A stretch of DNA of 64,000 nucleotides from Paucimonas lemoignei. Its GTDB lineage: Bacteria > Pseudomonadota > Gammaproteobacteria > Burkholderiales > Burkholderiaceae_D. The notes beneath the pieces are model-generated. The model ran no database searches, was not told the origin of the DNA, and saw nothing but the letters and a program-made list of their open reading frames with translations. The stretch is taken from positions 248,001 to 312,000 of the forward strand of contig NZ_SLZQ01000005.1 of NCBI RefSeq assembly GCF_004342585.1, given 5' to 3'. The translations under genes were made by a program, and so were the position numbers. Below are positions 39,340 to 48,451 of the stretch, piece by piece (positions within the stretch are counted from its first letter, which is position 1; every line of letters begins with the position of its first letter).

Positions 39340-40083
39340 ATGTACAGCGGATTCATCCAGCTCACGCCGATGGCCAAGTTCCTGATCATTATGGTATCGA
39401 TGCAGATCAGCTTTATGGCAGTCAGCCTGTATCTGCATCGCGGCCTGACGCATGGCGCAATCAGCTTTCACCCGGTGCTGAGCCATTTCTTCCGCCTGTG
39501 GCTGTGGTTGACCACCGCAGGCCTGGTACGGAAGCAATGGGTTGCCGTGCATCGCAAGCACCACGCCAAGTGCGACACCGTCGACGATCCGCACAGCCCG
39601 CAAATCCATGGCATCGGCAAGCTGCTGACCCAGGGCACGCTGCTCTATCGCAAAGCCGCACGCTGCAAGGAAGTGGTGCAGATGTATGGCCTGGGCGTGA
39701 AGGAAGACTGGATGGACCGCGTGATCTACGCCAAGCATCCGTTCATCGGCGCACCGCTGTTTCTGATCATTGAAATGATGCTGTTCGGCGTATCGACCGG
39801 CGCCATGATTTGGATTTTCCAGGTCATCACGGTGCCCTTCTGGGCATCCGGCTTCGTGAATGGCCTGGCCCACTATCTCGGCTATCGCAATAACGTGACC
39901 CGCGACGCATCGCGCAACCTCATCCCGCTCGGCATCTTCCTCTGCGGCGAAGAACTGCATAACAATCACCATGCCCGTCCGGGTTCGGCCAAGCTGTCGC
40001 AGAAGTGGTGGGAGTTTGATATGGGTTGGGTCGCGATCCGCCTGTTCTCGCTGGTCGGTCTTATCAAAGTCAATCGGATTTGA
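39340..40083 (+). CDS. Membrane fatty acid (acyl-CoA type) desaturase
   Basis: A 247-residue membrane diiron desaturase. The three His boxes are present: HRGLTH, HRKHH and HNNHH. Hydrophobic segments flank them. ATG with GGGAG upstream is chosen; a further in-frame ATG 48 bases earlier lacks an RBS. The likely role is introducing a double bond into membrane acyl chains, for example in cold adaptation. It is divergent from the QseB-like regulator, a context that makes envelope-stress control possible. Confidence 0.92.
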   Translation: MYSGFIQLTPMAKFLIIMVSMQISFMAVSLYLHRGLTHGAISFHPVLSHFFRLWLWLTTAGLVRKQWVAVHRKHHAKCDTVDDPHSPQIHGIGKLLTQGTLLYRKAARCKEVVQMYGLGVKEDWMDRVIYAKHPFIGAPLFLIIEMMLFGVSTGAMIWIFQVITVPFWASGFVNGLAHYLGYRNNVTRDASRNLIPLGIFLCGEELHNNHHARPGSAKLSQKWWEFDMGWVAIRLFSLVGLIKVNRI

Positions 40084-40175
40084 TCAATTAATGAACATGT
40101 GACTAGGCGCATTGCCTAAGCGGTCGGTGGTCTTTACTGTAATAGTATTTTCTTTCGCGATGACACAGGGTCTCG

Positions 40176-41117
40176 ATGAAATACAAAGACTATTACCAGG
40201 CATTGGGCGTCGACCGCAACGCTTCTACGGACGATATCAAAAAGGCATATCGCAAGCTTGCGCATAAGTATCATCCCGACGTTTCCAAAGAGCCCGAGGC
40301 GGAACAGCGATTCAAGGAAGTCGCTGAAGCCTACGCTACGCTGAAAGACCCGGAAAAGCGCCAGGAATACGATCAACTCGGCAAGCGCCCGGCCGGCACG
40401 GACTTTTCCCCGCCGCCGCAATGGCAACAGTACTACGGCGCCGGCGCTTCTGCATTCGATGACGTCGACATGTCGGACTTCTTTGGCGCATTCCATTCCG
40501 GCGGACGTAGCAGCCCTGGGCGTGGTCGCAGCGCCTCGCCTTTTCCGGGGCAAGACTTTGAAGTCGCCGTCGCCGTTCCCGTTGAAGCCATTTATAGCGG
40601 TGGCGAAACGGAAATTTCCGTGGACATACCCGAATATGACGCACACGGTTTGCCCCATCGCGTCCCTCGCACTTTTCGCGTCAAGATTCCCAAGGGCGCA
40701 ACCGAAGGGCAGCGCCTGCGTCTTGCCGGCAAAGGCGGCCCGGGGCGACATGGCGGCAAACCCGGCGATCTGTATATCGTGCTGGGAATTGCCCAGCATC
40801 CCTGGTACCGCGTCAGCGGACGCGACCTTTATCTCGACTTGCCGTTGGCGCCATGGGAAGCGGTCCTCGGCGCCAAGGTAGAGATCCCTACGCCCGGCGG
40901 CAAGATAGAACTCAACATCAAGCCCGGCACCACTGCCGGCCAGCGCTTGCGCATCCCCGGCCGCGGCTTGCCATCTTCCTCGGGCAATGGGGATTTCTTT
41001 GCCGTTGTACGTATCGAAGTGCCTAAACAGGCTGGGAAACGCGAGCAGGAATTGTATGAAGCACTCGCAGCCGCTTCCAGCTTCAACCCTCGTAGGCACT
41101 TCGACGGCGGAGGATGA
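40176..41117 (+). CDS. cbpA: DnaJ-class co-chaperone CbpA
   Basis: A 313-residue J-protein. The J domain starts [20 protein letters not shown] with HPD in [10 protein letters not shown] Gly/Ser/Phe-rich linker follows, then two C-terminal beta domains ([14 protein letters not shown] and [21 protein letters not shown]). There is no zinc-finger region, which separates CbpA from DnaJ. cbpM begins just after its stop, with the overlapping coding ends typical of this pair. Confidence 0.95.
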   Translation: MKYKDYYQALGVDRNASTDDIKKAYRKLAHKYHPDVSKEPEAEQRFKEVAEAYATLKDPEKRQEYDQLGKRPAGTDFSPPPQWQQYYGAGASAFDDVDMSDFFGAFHSGGRSSPGRGRSASPFPGQDFEVAVAVPVEAIYSGGETEISVDIPEYDAHGLPHRVPRTFRVKIPKGATEGQRLRLAGKGGPGRHGGKPGDLYIVLGIAQHPWYRVSGRDLYLDLPLAPWEAVLGAKVEIPTPGGKIELNIKPGTTAGQRLRIPGRGLPSSSGNGDFFAVVRIEVPKQAGKREQELYEALAAASSFNPRRHFDGGG

Positions 41118-41119
41118 TG

Positions 41120-41452
41120 ATGGTCAACGTTGCAGATTGGCTATGGCTGAACGACGAAGGTTTCTGTTCAGCCCAGCACCTGCTGGAATATTCAGGCCTG
41201 GCAGCAGACGAACTCGATGACTTGGTGGAAAACGGCGTCATTACGCCGATTGATAAAACTTCGCGCCCCCAGTCATTCCAATTACATTACATTTCCGTCG
41301 CAAGACTCGCGCGCCGCTTGCGCGACGATTTCGAATTGGACCGGCGCGGCATCACCCTGGCCATGACGCTGATTAACCGCATTAACGAACTCGAATCTGA
41401 GCGCAACAGATTGCGCGCTCGCCTTATCCACAACAGAGCGAATTACGGCTAA
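41120..41452 (+). CDS. cbpM: Chaperone modulator CbpM (MerR-like)
   Basis: A 110-residue inhibitor of CbpA that binds its J domain. It has a MerR-type winged helix (LLEYSGLAADELDDLVENGVITPID) and a C-terminal helix with coiled-coil character (LINRINELESERNRLRARL). Three ATG codons run in tandem; the third has GGAGG six bases upstream and is chosen. Coupled to cbpA. Confidence 0.92.
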   Translation: MVNVADWLWLNDEGFCSAQHLLEYSGLAADELDDLVENGVITPIDKTSRPQSFQLHYISVARLARRLRDDFELDRRGITLAMTLINRINELESERNRLRARLIHNRANYG

Positions 41453-41648
41453 GAAGTTTTCCAGAATACACAAGGGACTTGCCTGGCAGCTGCCCCTTGT
41501 TTTATTTCTGCCCTTCATTAAAACGATCCGCTACCACTCTTACTGCTCCTGAAATTTCGTCTTTCTTGACGACAGACAGGGCGCATTGCTTTGACAGTCC
41601 GACACTATCAAATTTCAAGTGCAATTCTCGCGATAAGGAAATAGGCAA

Positions 41649-42248
41649 ATGAATGACACACTATTGCGATCCTGGTGGGTGGCTGCCCTGCGTGGCGTCA
41701 TTGCGATTCTGTTTGGCGCCGTTACCTTGTACTGGCCTCAATTAACCTTGCTGGTGCTTGTGTCGCTGTTTGCCGGCTTTGCCATATTCAGCGGCGTAGT
41801 TTCCGTGGCGGGCGCCATCAAGAATCATACGCACGATGATCACTGGTGGCTTTTCCTGATTATTGGCCTGGTCGGCATCGGCGCAGGCGCCATCGCCATC
41901 ATCCATCCCGCCATCACCGCCGTGGTATTGACCATGCTAATCGGCGCCAATGCCTTGGTGACCGGCATCCTCGACATTGTCGCGGCCATTCGCTTGCGCC
42001 GTGAAATTCGCGGCGAATGGCTGCTGGTCTTGAGCGGCATGGCTGCCGTCGTCTTTGGCATCCTCGTGTTTCTTTATCCTGTCAGCGGCATCGTGGCGAT
42101 CATCGGCCTGGTCAGTGCCTATGCATTTATTACTGGAATCCTGTTGATCGCGGCGGCATTCCGCTTGCGTGCGCTCAGCAAATCGACTCGTCGCGAACGC
42201 CGCACCACGCCGGACCGGCGCTTGTCGGTAAGGCAGGCTCATCCATGA
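41649..42248 (+). CDS. HdeD-family (DUF308) membrane protein
   Basis: A 199-residue protein with six hydrophobic helices in repeated pairs (GVIAILFGAVTLYWPQLTLL and similar). The repeated gain-of-function-like GIGAGAIAIIHPAITAVVL and VFGILVFLYPVSGIVAIIG units match HdeD. E. coli HdeD is linked to acid resistance at high cell density. The C-terminus is basic and probably cytoplasmic. A long terminator follows. Confidence 0.88.
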   Translation: MNDTLLRSWWVAALRGVIAILFGAVTLYWPQLTLLVLVSLFAGFAIFSGVVSVAGAIKNHTHDDHWWLFLIIGLVGIGAGAIAIIHPAITAVVLTMLIGANALVTGILDIVAAIRLRREIRGEWLLVLSGMAAVVFGILVFLYPVSGIVAIIGLVSAYAFITGILLIAAAFRLRALSKSTRRERRTTPDRRLSVRQAHP

Positions 42249-42292
42249 CGTATACGTTTAGCACCTGAAGCAGAATTCCTGAGCAAAAAATA

Positions 42293-42324
42293 GCGGCGCC
42301 TCAACAGTCATATTGAGGCGCCGC
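42293..42324. terminator. Bidirectional terminator after the hdeD-like gene
   Basis: A 12-bp perfect stem GCGGCGCCTCAA/TTGAGGCGCCGC with an eight-base loop. TTGTTT follows on the plus strand and TATTTTTTG on the minus strand. Confidence 0.88.
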
Positions 42325-42354
42325 TTGTTTCATGTGGCTTCAATGCACGATCAA

Positions 42355-42879
42355 TTAAGCGCGGAAGTAAACGCGTGCCCTGCCCTTGCCTTCATCCTGC
42401 ACCTTGCCTGCCTTGAGCATCTGGTTGACAGCCGCAACCAGGCGCGAGCGCAACTGACGATTTTCTTCCGCCGTTGGCTTGAATGGCAGTTGTGAAGCGG
42501 CGGCGTTCAGCAAATCCGTCATGGATTGCCTTTGTTCGGTAATCAAGTTCGGGAAGAAATCGCCACCGGTCGACGGCATGCGGGTCTCGCCGCGGCCTTT
42601 GCGGCCTGCGCGCTTGCCAGTCTTTTTGGCAGCGCCGGCGCTGGTAGCGGCACTGGCGCGGCTAGCGGCCGCTTTTCCGGGTTTGCGGCCACGACGGGAT
42701 TTTTTCTGTTGGGTGACTTCTTCCAGGTCCAGATCGGCATCGTCTTCATCACCGATCGCATCCAGCTGATCGATCGCCGCAGTCAGCGCTTCGACACGCG
42801 CCTGATAATAAGCGAGCCCGGATTGCACGTGCGCAAGCTCCGCGCTCAGGGAAGATTTAGCAGTACTGATGTTTGACAT
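42355..42879 (-). CDS. Basic Ala/Lys/Arg-rich protein, possible nucleoid-associated
   Basis: A 174-residue protein I do not recognise. Residues 1-50 look coiled-coil (LSAELAHVQSGLAYYQARVEAL). An acidic patch follows (GDEDDADLDLEE), then a highly basic, low-complexity stretch with AT-hook-like SRRGRKPGKAAASR and KRAGRKGRG. A C-terminal domain follows of winged-helix character (PTAEENRQLRSRLVAAVNQM...KGRARVYFRA). AGGAGG sits four bases before the ATG. DNA binding is inference from composition. Confidence 0.72.
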   Translation of the reverse strand: MSNISTAKSSLSAELAHVQSGLAYYQARVEALTAAIDQLDAIGDEDDADLDLEEVTQQKKSRRGRKPGKAAASRASAATSAGAAKKTGKRAGRKGRGETRMPSTGGDFFPNLITEQRQSMTDLLNAAASQLPFKPTAEENRQLRSRLVAAVNQMLKAGKVQDEGKGRARVYFRA

Positions 42880-43161
42880 TGCGCCTCCTGGAATACAGTT
42901 AATATGAATGTGTAGCCAACTCATTCTATTGGCGTCAGTAATTTGTGGATTTGCTTTGACTCATAAATGCAATATAAATTCATACAAATAACAGCACTCA
43001 TACTGAGCTTGAGTACTGTGATGCGGACTTTTTGAATCAATTCATGCAATGCAGCGCCAATACAATTGGCATGCACGCTGTATTAGCAAATTAAAATATT
43101 CCTCAACCCGTGTATTAAGTCGCACACATATCAAAGCGACAATGATAGAGGCGTCGACCGC

Positions 43162-43785
43162 ATGAATCAGGATTCATACAACAGTATTGCTACTCAATGG
43201 GATGCCGCAAGGACTGCATTCTTCGGCAGAGAGCGCGAATATCTCGATACGTTCTTGGCAGACCTTCCCGAGACTTTCCTCATTCTTGACGCCGGCTGCG
43301 GCACAGGAAGACCGATGGCGGAATATGTCATTTCACGCGGATATAAACTGGAAGGAATCGACCAGTCGTCAGAGTTGCTTGCAGTAGCCAGGAAAAGATT
43401 TCCGACATGCGCCTGGTCACTTGCGAAGCTGGAAGATTATCCTTTTACCGGCCAATACGGCGGCATCATTTGCTGGGATGCCTTGTTTCATATCGAACGC
43501 GGCTATCATGAAAGTATTTTGCAGCGCATGGCGACAAGCCTTGTTCCGGGCGGCAGGCTGATGTTAACGGTTGGCGGATCAGACCATCCGCCGTTTATTG
43601 ATTGTATGTTTGGCCGCGAGTTTTTCTATGATTCATTCCCACCTCATACAGTCGAGCAAATGATCACGACACTCGGCCTGGAGATACTGCTTGCCGAATT
43701 CATGAATTTGCCGACCGATGGACGAGACAAGGGACGCTACGCCATCGTCGCCGCGAAACCATCACTGTCATGTAGCCAGTCTTAA
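43162..43785 (+). CDS. Class I SAM-dependent methyltransferase
   Basis: A 207-residue methyltransferase. Motif I is FLILDAGCGTGRPMAEYV, followed by an acidic residue in LEGIDQSSELLAVARKRF, and the post-I motif is GGIICWDALFHIERG. The C-terminus has the usual FYDSFPPHTVEQMITTLGLE. The substrate is not known. It has lower GC than its neighbours and an A/T-rich upstream region (42880-43161) without other features. The following DUF3820 gene is 26 bp away. Confidence 0.85.
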   Translation: MNQDSYNSIATQWDAARTAFFGREREYLDTFLADLPETFLILDAGCGTGRPMAEYVISRGYKLEGIDQSSELLAVARKRFPTCAWSLAKLEDYPFTGQYGGIICWDALFHIERGYHESILQRMATSLVPGGRLMLTVGGSDHPPFIDCMFGREFFYDSFPPHTVEQMITTLGLEILLAEFMNLPTDGRDKGRYAIVAAKPSLSCSQS

Positions 43786-43811
43786 CTACCCAGACCTATA
43801 CCGACTTCACC

Positions 43812-44033
43812 ATGCAGCAAGAGGATCTACAACACCTGGTCAGCTGGACTATGCCATTCGGGAAATACAAAGGCCGCTTGCTGGCGGATTTGCCCGGACA
43901 TTATTTAGGCTGGTTTGCAAGAGAAGGTTTTCCGCCGGGGCAGATCGGCGCTTTGCTCGCGCTGATGTATGAACTCGATCACAATAACTTGCGGCACTTG
44001 CTCGATCCATTGCGCCAGCCACGACGTTCCTGA
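43812..44033 (+). CDS. DUF3820-family small protein
   Basis: A 73-residue protein with the conserved core MPFGKYKGRLLADLPGHYLGWFAREGFPPGQIG, shared by DUF3820 proteins (once called putative quorum-sensing-regulated virulence factors). The fold resembles the small nuclease-associated exodeoxyribonuclease X C-terminal domain, by my recollection. The function is unknown. It is convergent with the thioredoxin gene with only five bases between stops. Confidence 0.85.
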   Translation: MQQEDLQHLVSWTMPFGKYKGRLLADLPGHYLGWFAREGFPPGQIGALLALMYELDHNNLRHLLDPLRQPRRS

Positions 44034-44038
44034 CAATG

Positions 44039-44371
44039 TTAAGCAGGCTTATCTATCTGCGACAGCGCCTGGCGAATGGAGTCGGCATCGTCAGGACGAA
44101 CCAGGCGCGCGACTTCTCGGCCGCCATCAAGAAAAATCAGCGTCGGCCATAACTTGACGGCATAGGAGCGGCCCAGCCTGCGGCCCTTGCCATCTTCGAT
44201 CTTGATATGACGGACTTGCGGGTGCTGCGCCATCGCCGCGGCCAACGGCCCTTGCGCCGCCTGGCAGAAACCGCACCAAGGGGCGCCGAATTCAACCAGC
44301 GTCGGGCCCGCAAGTCCATCGACTTCTTCGCGTGTCGGCTCGATGGCCGCAAATGTTGTATTCATTGCCAT
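44039..44371 (-). CDS. Thioredoxin-family protein
   Basis: A 110-residue thioredoxin. The active site is WCGFC (C33, C36) in VEFGAPWCGFCQAA. The cis-Pro is in LWPTLIFLDGGREVARLVRP. There is no signal peptide, so it is cytoplasmic. The Gly-Phe dipeptide differs from canonical WCGPC and suggests a shifted redox potential. GAGGAG is upstream of the ATG. Confidence 0.92.
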   Translation of the reverse strand: MAMNTTFAAIEPTREEVDGLAGPTLVEFGAPWCGFCQAAQGPLAAAMAQHPQVRHIKIEDGKGRRLGRSYAVKLWPTLIFLDGGREVARLVRPDDADSIRQALSQIDKPA

Positions 44372-44694
44372 GGTGGAGGCTCCTCGCTTGGATAATGAAG
44401 TGGCATGTCAATTGCGCATCATCATTCGGATATCTACATTTCATTGAGACGGCAAGGCATGGCTTGCCGTTATCGCTATGATATTCTCGTTTATGCCATC
44501 GCGTATGCCGCAGCAGTTCGCTGACAAGAGGAAATGCAGAGGCGCAGGGAATTGAGGTAGCATGCTGCCTGCATAGCGATCCGGTCGTACGCTCTTCATC
44601 CTTTCGACAAGGAGACGCGACGCGCCAAAGCCGCACATTGACAGGCGCTTGCATTGTTCACCTCTCAGAATTCACTCATTCATATTTTCTTACC
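44372..44694. promoter_or_regulatory. Divergent intergenic region, thioredoxin / sstT
   Basis: A 323-bp region without a gene. It holds an 8-bp hairpin ACGGCAAG/CTTGCCGT (44449-44470), a TATGAT -10-like hexamer at 44477-44482, and a near-palindrome AGGTAGCATGCTGCCT at about 44555-44570. No T run follows either hairpin, so they are not terminators. Confidence 0.4.
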
Positions 44695-45936
44695 ATGCCA
44701 GCCACAATGAATTCCCTCCTGCGCAAGATCCGCGACACCAGCCTGGTTGCGCAAATCATGATTGGCTTGCTTGCCGGGATATTGATGGCCTTGCTTGCTC
44801 CCGACGCGGCTCCGGTGGCCAATTTTTTCGGCAAGGTATTTGTACAGGCTTTGAAATCCGCCGCGCCGATTTTGGTGTTTGTATTAGTCCTGGCGTCAAT
44901 CGCCAGTCACAAGCCGGGGCAGCAAACACATGTCCGGCCTATCTTGCTGCTGTATGCGCTCGGCACGCTGGCTGCCGCGCTTGTCGCCGTGGTGGCAAGT
45001 TTCATGTTTCCCTCCGAGCTGGTGCTGACAGCGACTAGCCAGGATGTCTCGCCCCCGCAAAATATCATTGAAGTGTTGCAAGGGCTGGCGCTGAGTGCCG
45101 TCGATAACCCTGTCAATGCAATCGGCAATGCCAATTACATCGGCATTCTTGCCTGGGCTATCGCGATCGGCTATGCCATGCGACATGTAAATACGCACAC
45201 CAAGGTCATGCTGGAGGAATTTGCCAACGCCGTTTCCAATGTCGTCGCCACCCTGATCCGCTTTGCTCCCCTGGGCATTTTCGGGCTGGTGGGCTCGACG
45301 CTGGTAAGTTCAGGTTTCGGCGCACTGCAAGGTTACCTGCATTTACTGATGGTGCTGGTGGGATGCATGCTGCTGGTGGCGCTGGTACTCAACCCGCTCA
45401 TCGTTTACTGGAAGATTCGCCGCAATCCCTATCCTTTGGTATTGACCTGCCTGCGCGAGAGTGCCATTACTGCATTTTTCACACGCAGTTCCGCTGCCAA
45501 TATTCCTGTCAACATGCGCTTGGCCGAGCGTCTTGGCTTGCATGAAGATACTTACTCGATTTCCATTCCGCTGGGCGCCACCGTTAACATGGCAGGCGCG
45601 GCGATCACGATTACCGTACTGACCCTCGCTGCAGTCCATACACTGGGCATCCCAGTGGATATTCCGACGGCCTTGCTATTAAGCGTGGTCGCCTCCGTTG
45701 CGGCCGCCGGCGTGTCAGGCGTGGCTGGAGGATCGCTCTTGCTGATACCGCTGGCGTGCAGCCTGTTCGGCATATCGGGCGAATTGTCGATACAGGTCGT
45801 GGGAGTGGGCTTTATTATCGGCGTGGTGCAGGATTCGGTTGAAACCGCCCTCAATTCCTCCACCGATGTCTTGTTTACCGCCGCAGCCTGCATTGCCGAG
45901 GGCGATGTGGAACCATCGGCAGAAATTCAAGTGTAA
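44695..45936 (+). CDS. sstT: Sodium/serine-threonine symporter SstT
   Basis: DAACS-family symporter, 413 residues, the E. coli length. Family features are [19 protein letters not shown] at the N-terminus and [15 protein letters not shown]-like serine-rich reentrant loop ([20 protein letters not shown]). The sodium-binding region is [19 protein letters not shown]. The [19 protein letters not shown] segment follows. The start at MPATMNSLL is chosen; the upstream in-frame extension is not conserved-looking. Confidence 0.95.
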   Translation: MPATMNSLLRKIRDTSLVAQIMIGLLAGILMALLAPDAAPVANFFGKVFVQALKSAAPILVFVLVLASIASHKPGQQTHVRPILLLYALGTLAAALVAVVASFMFPSELVLTATSQDVSPPQNIIEVLQGLALSAVDNPVNAIGNANYIGILAWAIAIGYAMRHVNTHTKVMLEEFANAVSNVVATLIRFAPLGIFGLVGSTLVSSGFGALQGYLHLLMVLVGCMLLVALVLNPLIVYWKIRRNPYPLVLTCLRESAITAFFTRSSAANIPVNMRLAERLGLHEDTYSISIPLGATVNMAGAAITITVLTLAAVHTLGIPVDIPTALLLSVVASVAAAGVSGVAGGSLLLIPLACSLFGISGELSIQVVGVGFIIGVVQDSVETALNSSTDVLFTAAACIAEGDVEPSAEIQV

Positions 45937-45958
45937 GTTTCAATTCCGGAGACAATCA

Positions 45959-46402
45959 ATGACGTATCTGTATGCCTTGCTCGCGCTTGTCGCGGGCGCT
46001 TGCCTGCCGGTTCAGGTCGGCGTCAACAATACCCTGCGCGCCGGCATCGGTACGCCGATTCTGGCGGCGCTGATTTCCTTCCTGGTGGGTTCCATCGCCC
46101 TGTTCGTGTATGCGCTGGTGATGCGCAGCCCGGTGCCCGCTGCCGGCACGTTGGCTGCCTTGCCTTCGTGGAGCTGGCTGGGTGGTTTGTTCGGCGCCTT
46201 CTATGTGGCGGTGTCGATTATCGCCGCCCCGAAACTGGGTGCCGCCAACCTAGTGGGGATCACGGTTGCCGCACAACTGGTGACGTCGCTAGCGCTGGAC
46301 CATTACGGCGCCGTCGGCTTTGCCCAGCACAGCATCAACCTGTGGCGCATTGTCGGCGCGCTGATGCTGGCGGGCGGCGCGATACTTATCCTGAAAAACT
46401 GA
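45959..46402 (+). CDS. DMT-superfamily small membrane protein (DUF606/YdcZ)
   Basis: A 147-residue protein of five hydrophobic helices. It begins YALLALVAGACLPVQVGVNNTLR, the DUF606 signature, and includes LGGLFGAFYVAVSIIAAPKLGAANLV. The family is in the drug/metabolite transporter superfamily; the half size suggests a dimer. Its stop is directly adjacent to the stop of the convergent dioxygenase gene, with no terminator between them. Confidence 0.88.
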   Translation: MTYLYALLALVAGACLPVQVGVNNTLRAGIGTPILAALISFLVGSIALFVYALVMRSPVPAAGTLAALPSWSWLGGLFGAFYVAVSIIAAPKLGAANLVGITVAAQLVTSLALDHYGAVGFAQHSINLWRIVGALMLAGGAILILKN

Positions 46403-47146
46403 CTAGGCTTTTTCCTGGAAGCCCTTGGCGCGGAAAGTCAGCACCAGGGTATCGCGGTAGCCCGGCGCATCGCCGGTTGGCTGCACCGGCGTCGTCTCGT
46501 GCACGACACGTTCGTCATCCAGCAGCAGTAACGTCCAGGGTTCGCTCAAGGTAAAGCGCTGGCCGAAAGGGCCGGCAGCATCGAATACCCGGCTCTCGCC
46601 ACCTTTGATATTGGCACGGCCGACAAACAGGATCGCCACGAAATCGACGCCATCGCGGTGCGCCCCTTCCGGGGTGGGCCGGCCGATACCATCGGTGGTA
46701 TCGATACGGAATTGATGCGACTCGACGTACCAGGGTTGCGCGCCTTTGATTGAAGAAAAAAGACTGCCCAGGGCCGACAACAGCCTGGGCCAGACCGGCA
46801 AGGCCACGGTAGCAGGCTCCATCGGTTCAAACATGCGCAGCATGCCGCCATGCAGGGCGTTGTACTCGACCGGTTGCCAATGCCCGCGGTGCGGCACCTG
46901 TTTGACTTCATCCTCTTGCACGATGAAACTGGAATGCCGCCGGCGCCGGTAGCGCCCGTTATCCTTCAGAAAACGGTCAGGCGGCAAGTTATCCCAGTCC
47001 GCCCGCATCGCCTGCAGTTCGTCCGGCGAAGTATGGGCTAAGGCCGCCAGCGATTCAGGACTTAACACCGCATACCCCTGCGTTCGCAATGCGTCGGCGA
47101 GCTGCGAGGGAGGAGTAAACGGTGGAGCAAGTTCGGATGCTGGCAT
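46403..47146 (-). CDS. 2-oxoglutarate/Fe(II) dioxygenase, free-amino-acid hydroxylase type (PF10014)
   Basis: A 247-residue non-heme iron oxygenase. The iron triad is the HRD in PEGAHRDGVDFVAI and the distal His in ERVVHETTPV. An Arg that could bind 2-oxoglutarate follows in GYRDTLVLTFR. The N-terminal RRRHSSFI and LPHRGHWQPVEYNALHGG regions match the family that includes bacterial L-isoleucine/L-methionine hydroxylases. The substrate is not known. It ends flush against the DMT exporter gene and is 33 bp downstream of hisC. Confidence 0.85.
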   Translation of the reverse strand: MPASELAPPFTPPSQLADALRTQGYAVLSPESLAALAHTSPDELQAMRADWDNLPPDRFLKDNGRYRRRRHSSFIVQEDEVKQVPHRGHWQPVEYNALHGGMLRMFEPMEPATVALPVWPRLLSALGSLFSSIKGAQPWYVESHQFRIDTTDGIGRPTPEGAHRDGVDFVAILFVGRANIKGGESRVFDAAGPFGQRFTLSEPWTLLLLDDERVVHETTPVQPTGDAPGYRDTLVLTFRAKGFQEKA

Positions 47147-47179
47147 GGTATCGACTCTAATTCATTACGACGCGGCTTA

Positions 47180-48253
47180 TCAGGCGGCCGGCGCCGCCGC
47201 CAAAATTTCACGCAGCGCCGTCACCAGCGTGGCGCATTCGGCATCGGTGCCGACCGTGATGCGCAGGTACTGGTCGATACGCGGCTGCTTGAAATGACGC
47301 ACGATGACAGCGCGCTCGCGCAAGCCTTGCGCGAGTTTCAACGCATCCTGCTGCAGATGACGGGCAAAGATGAAATTCGCCTGCGATGGCAAGACTTCGA
47401 ATCCCAATTCACCCAATTGCGCCGCCAGCTTGTCGCGGCTGGCCATGATGGCCTGGCGGGTTTGCTGAAAATAAGCCTCATCCCGGAAAGCCGCAATCGC
47501 GCCGACTTGCGCCAGGCGGTCCAGCGGATAGGAATTGAAACTGTTCTTGACGCGGTCGAGCGCTTCGATCAGATCCGGATGGCCGATGGCAAAGCCGACC
47601 CGCAAGCCAGCCAGCGAGCGCGATTTCGACAGCGTTTGCACCACCAGCAGGTTCGGATAGCGCTTGGTGAGCGGAATCGCCGATTCGCCGCCAAAGTCGA
47701 TATAGGCTTCATCCACCACCACCACGGCATCGGGATGATCGATCAGCAGTTGTTCCACGGTCGCGGCCGGCATGCCGATGCCGGTAGGCGCGTTCGGATT
47801 GGGGAAGATAATGCCGCCGCATGGCTGGCGATAATCTTCGGGCCGGATTTCCATCGTAGCCGAGAGCGGCACCTTGACGAAATCGACGCCATACAAGCCG
47901 CAATAGACGGGATAAAAGCTATACGTCACATCCGGAAACAGCACCGGCGCCTCATGCTGGAGCAAGGCCTGGAACACGAACGCCAGGACTTCGTCGGAAC
48001 CATTGCCGACGAAGATTTCATTGCGCGCCACGCCGTGGTATTCGGCCAGCGTATCTTTCAATGCATCGGCATTTGGATCCGGGTACAGGCGCAGGCTGTC
48101 GCCGACGGCGTCGCGCACCGCAGTCAGCACAGCCGGCGATGGCCCGTACGGGTTTTCATTGGTATTCAGCTTGACCAGGTTTTGCAGCTTGGGCTGCTCG
48201 CCCGGCACGTAAGGCGTCAATCCCTGTACGACAGGGCTCCAGAATCGGCTCAT
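47180..48253 (-). CDS. hisC: Histidinol-phosphate aminotransferase HisC
   Basis: PLP-dependent step of histidine synthesis, 357 residues. Family features are [14 protein letters not shown] at the N-terminus, the [14 protein letters not shown] motif, [14 protein letters not shown], and the PLP Lys in [19 protein letters not shown] further in-frame extension of 48 codons upstream is discarded because the conserved sequence starts at MSRFWSPVV. It is not in a his operon here; some genomes carry a second HisC of this type. Confidence 0.95.
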   Translation of the reverse strand: MSRFWSPVVQGLTPYVPGEQPKLQNLVKLNTNENPYGPSPAVLTAVRDAVGDSLRLYPDPNADALKDTLAEYHGVARNEIFVGNGSDEVLAFVFQALLQHEAPVLFPDVTYSFYPVYCGLYGVDFVKVPLSATMEIRPEDYRQPCGGIIFPNPNAPTGIGMPAATVEQLLIDHPDAVVVVDEAYIDFGGESAIPLTKRYPNLLVVQTLSKSRSLAGLRVGFAIGHPDLIEALDRVKNSFNSYPLDRLAQVGAIAAFRDEAYFQQTRQAIMASRDKLAAQLGELGFEVLPSQANFIFARHLQQDALKLAQGLRERAVIVRHFKQPRIDQYLRITVGTDAECATLVTALREILAAAPAA

Positions 48254-48377
48254 TCTTGTCAATCGGCTATTGGATGATTTGTCATGGGGTCGGCAACAAC
48301 GTCCACCATTATAAGCCTTATGCCGCCAGACACGACTGCGCGCCCCCTTCATTCGCTGGCGTGGAATCGCCGAAATA

Positions 48378-48414
48378 AAACCCCGGGCCAGCCGCAAGGG
48401 CCGGACCGGGGTTT
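48378..48414 (-). terminator. Terminator of the transporter/dehydrogenase operon
   Basis: On the minus strand, outer stem AAACCCCGG/CCGGGGTTT with inner GGCC pairing is followed by TTTATTT. It lies 37 bp past the succinate-semialdehyde-type dehydrogenase stop, giving the eight-gene operon a defined end. Confidence 0.88.
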
Positions 48415-48451
48415 CATCAAAGACGCTTGCTATTGTCTTGCTAACGCAGGC

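Noticed and set aside
40084-40175. TAGGC-GCATT-GCCTA hairpin between the desaturase and cbpA genes as a terminator
   Set aside because: The stem is only five base pairs and no T run follows.
44449-44570. A riboswitch upstream of sstT
   Set aside because: The two hairpins are short, no expression platform is visible, and no known riboswitch core was recognised.
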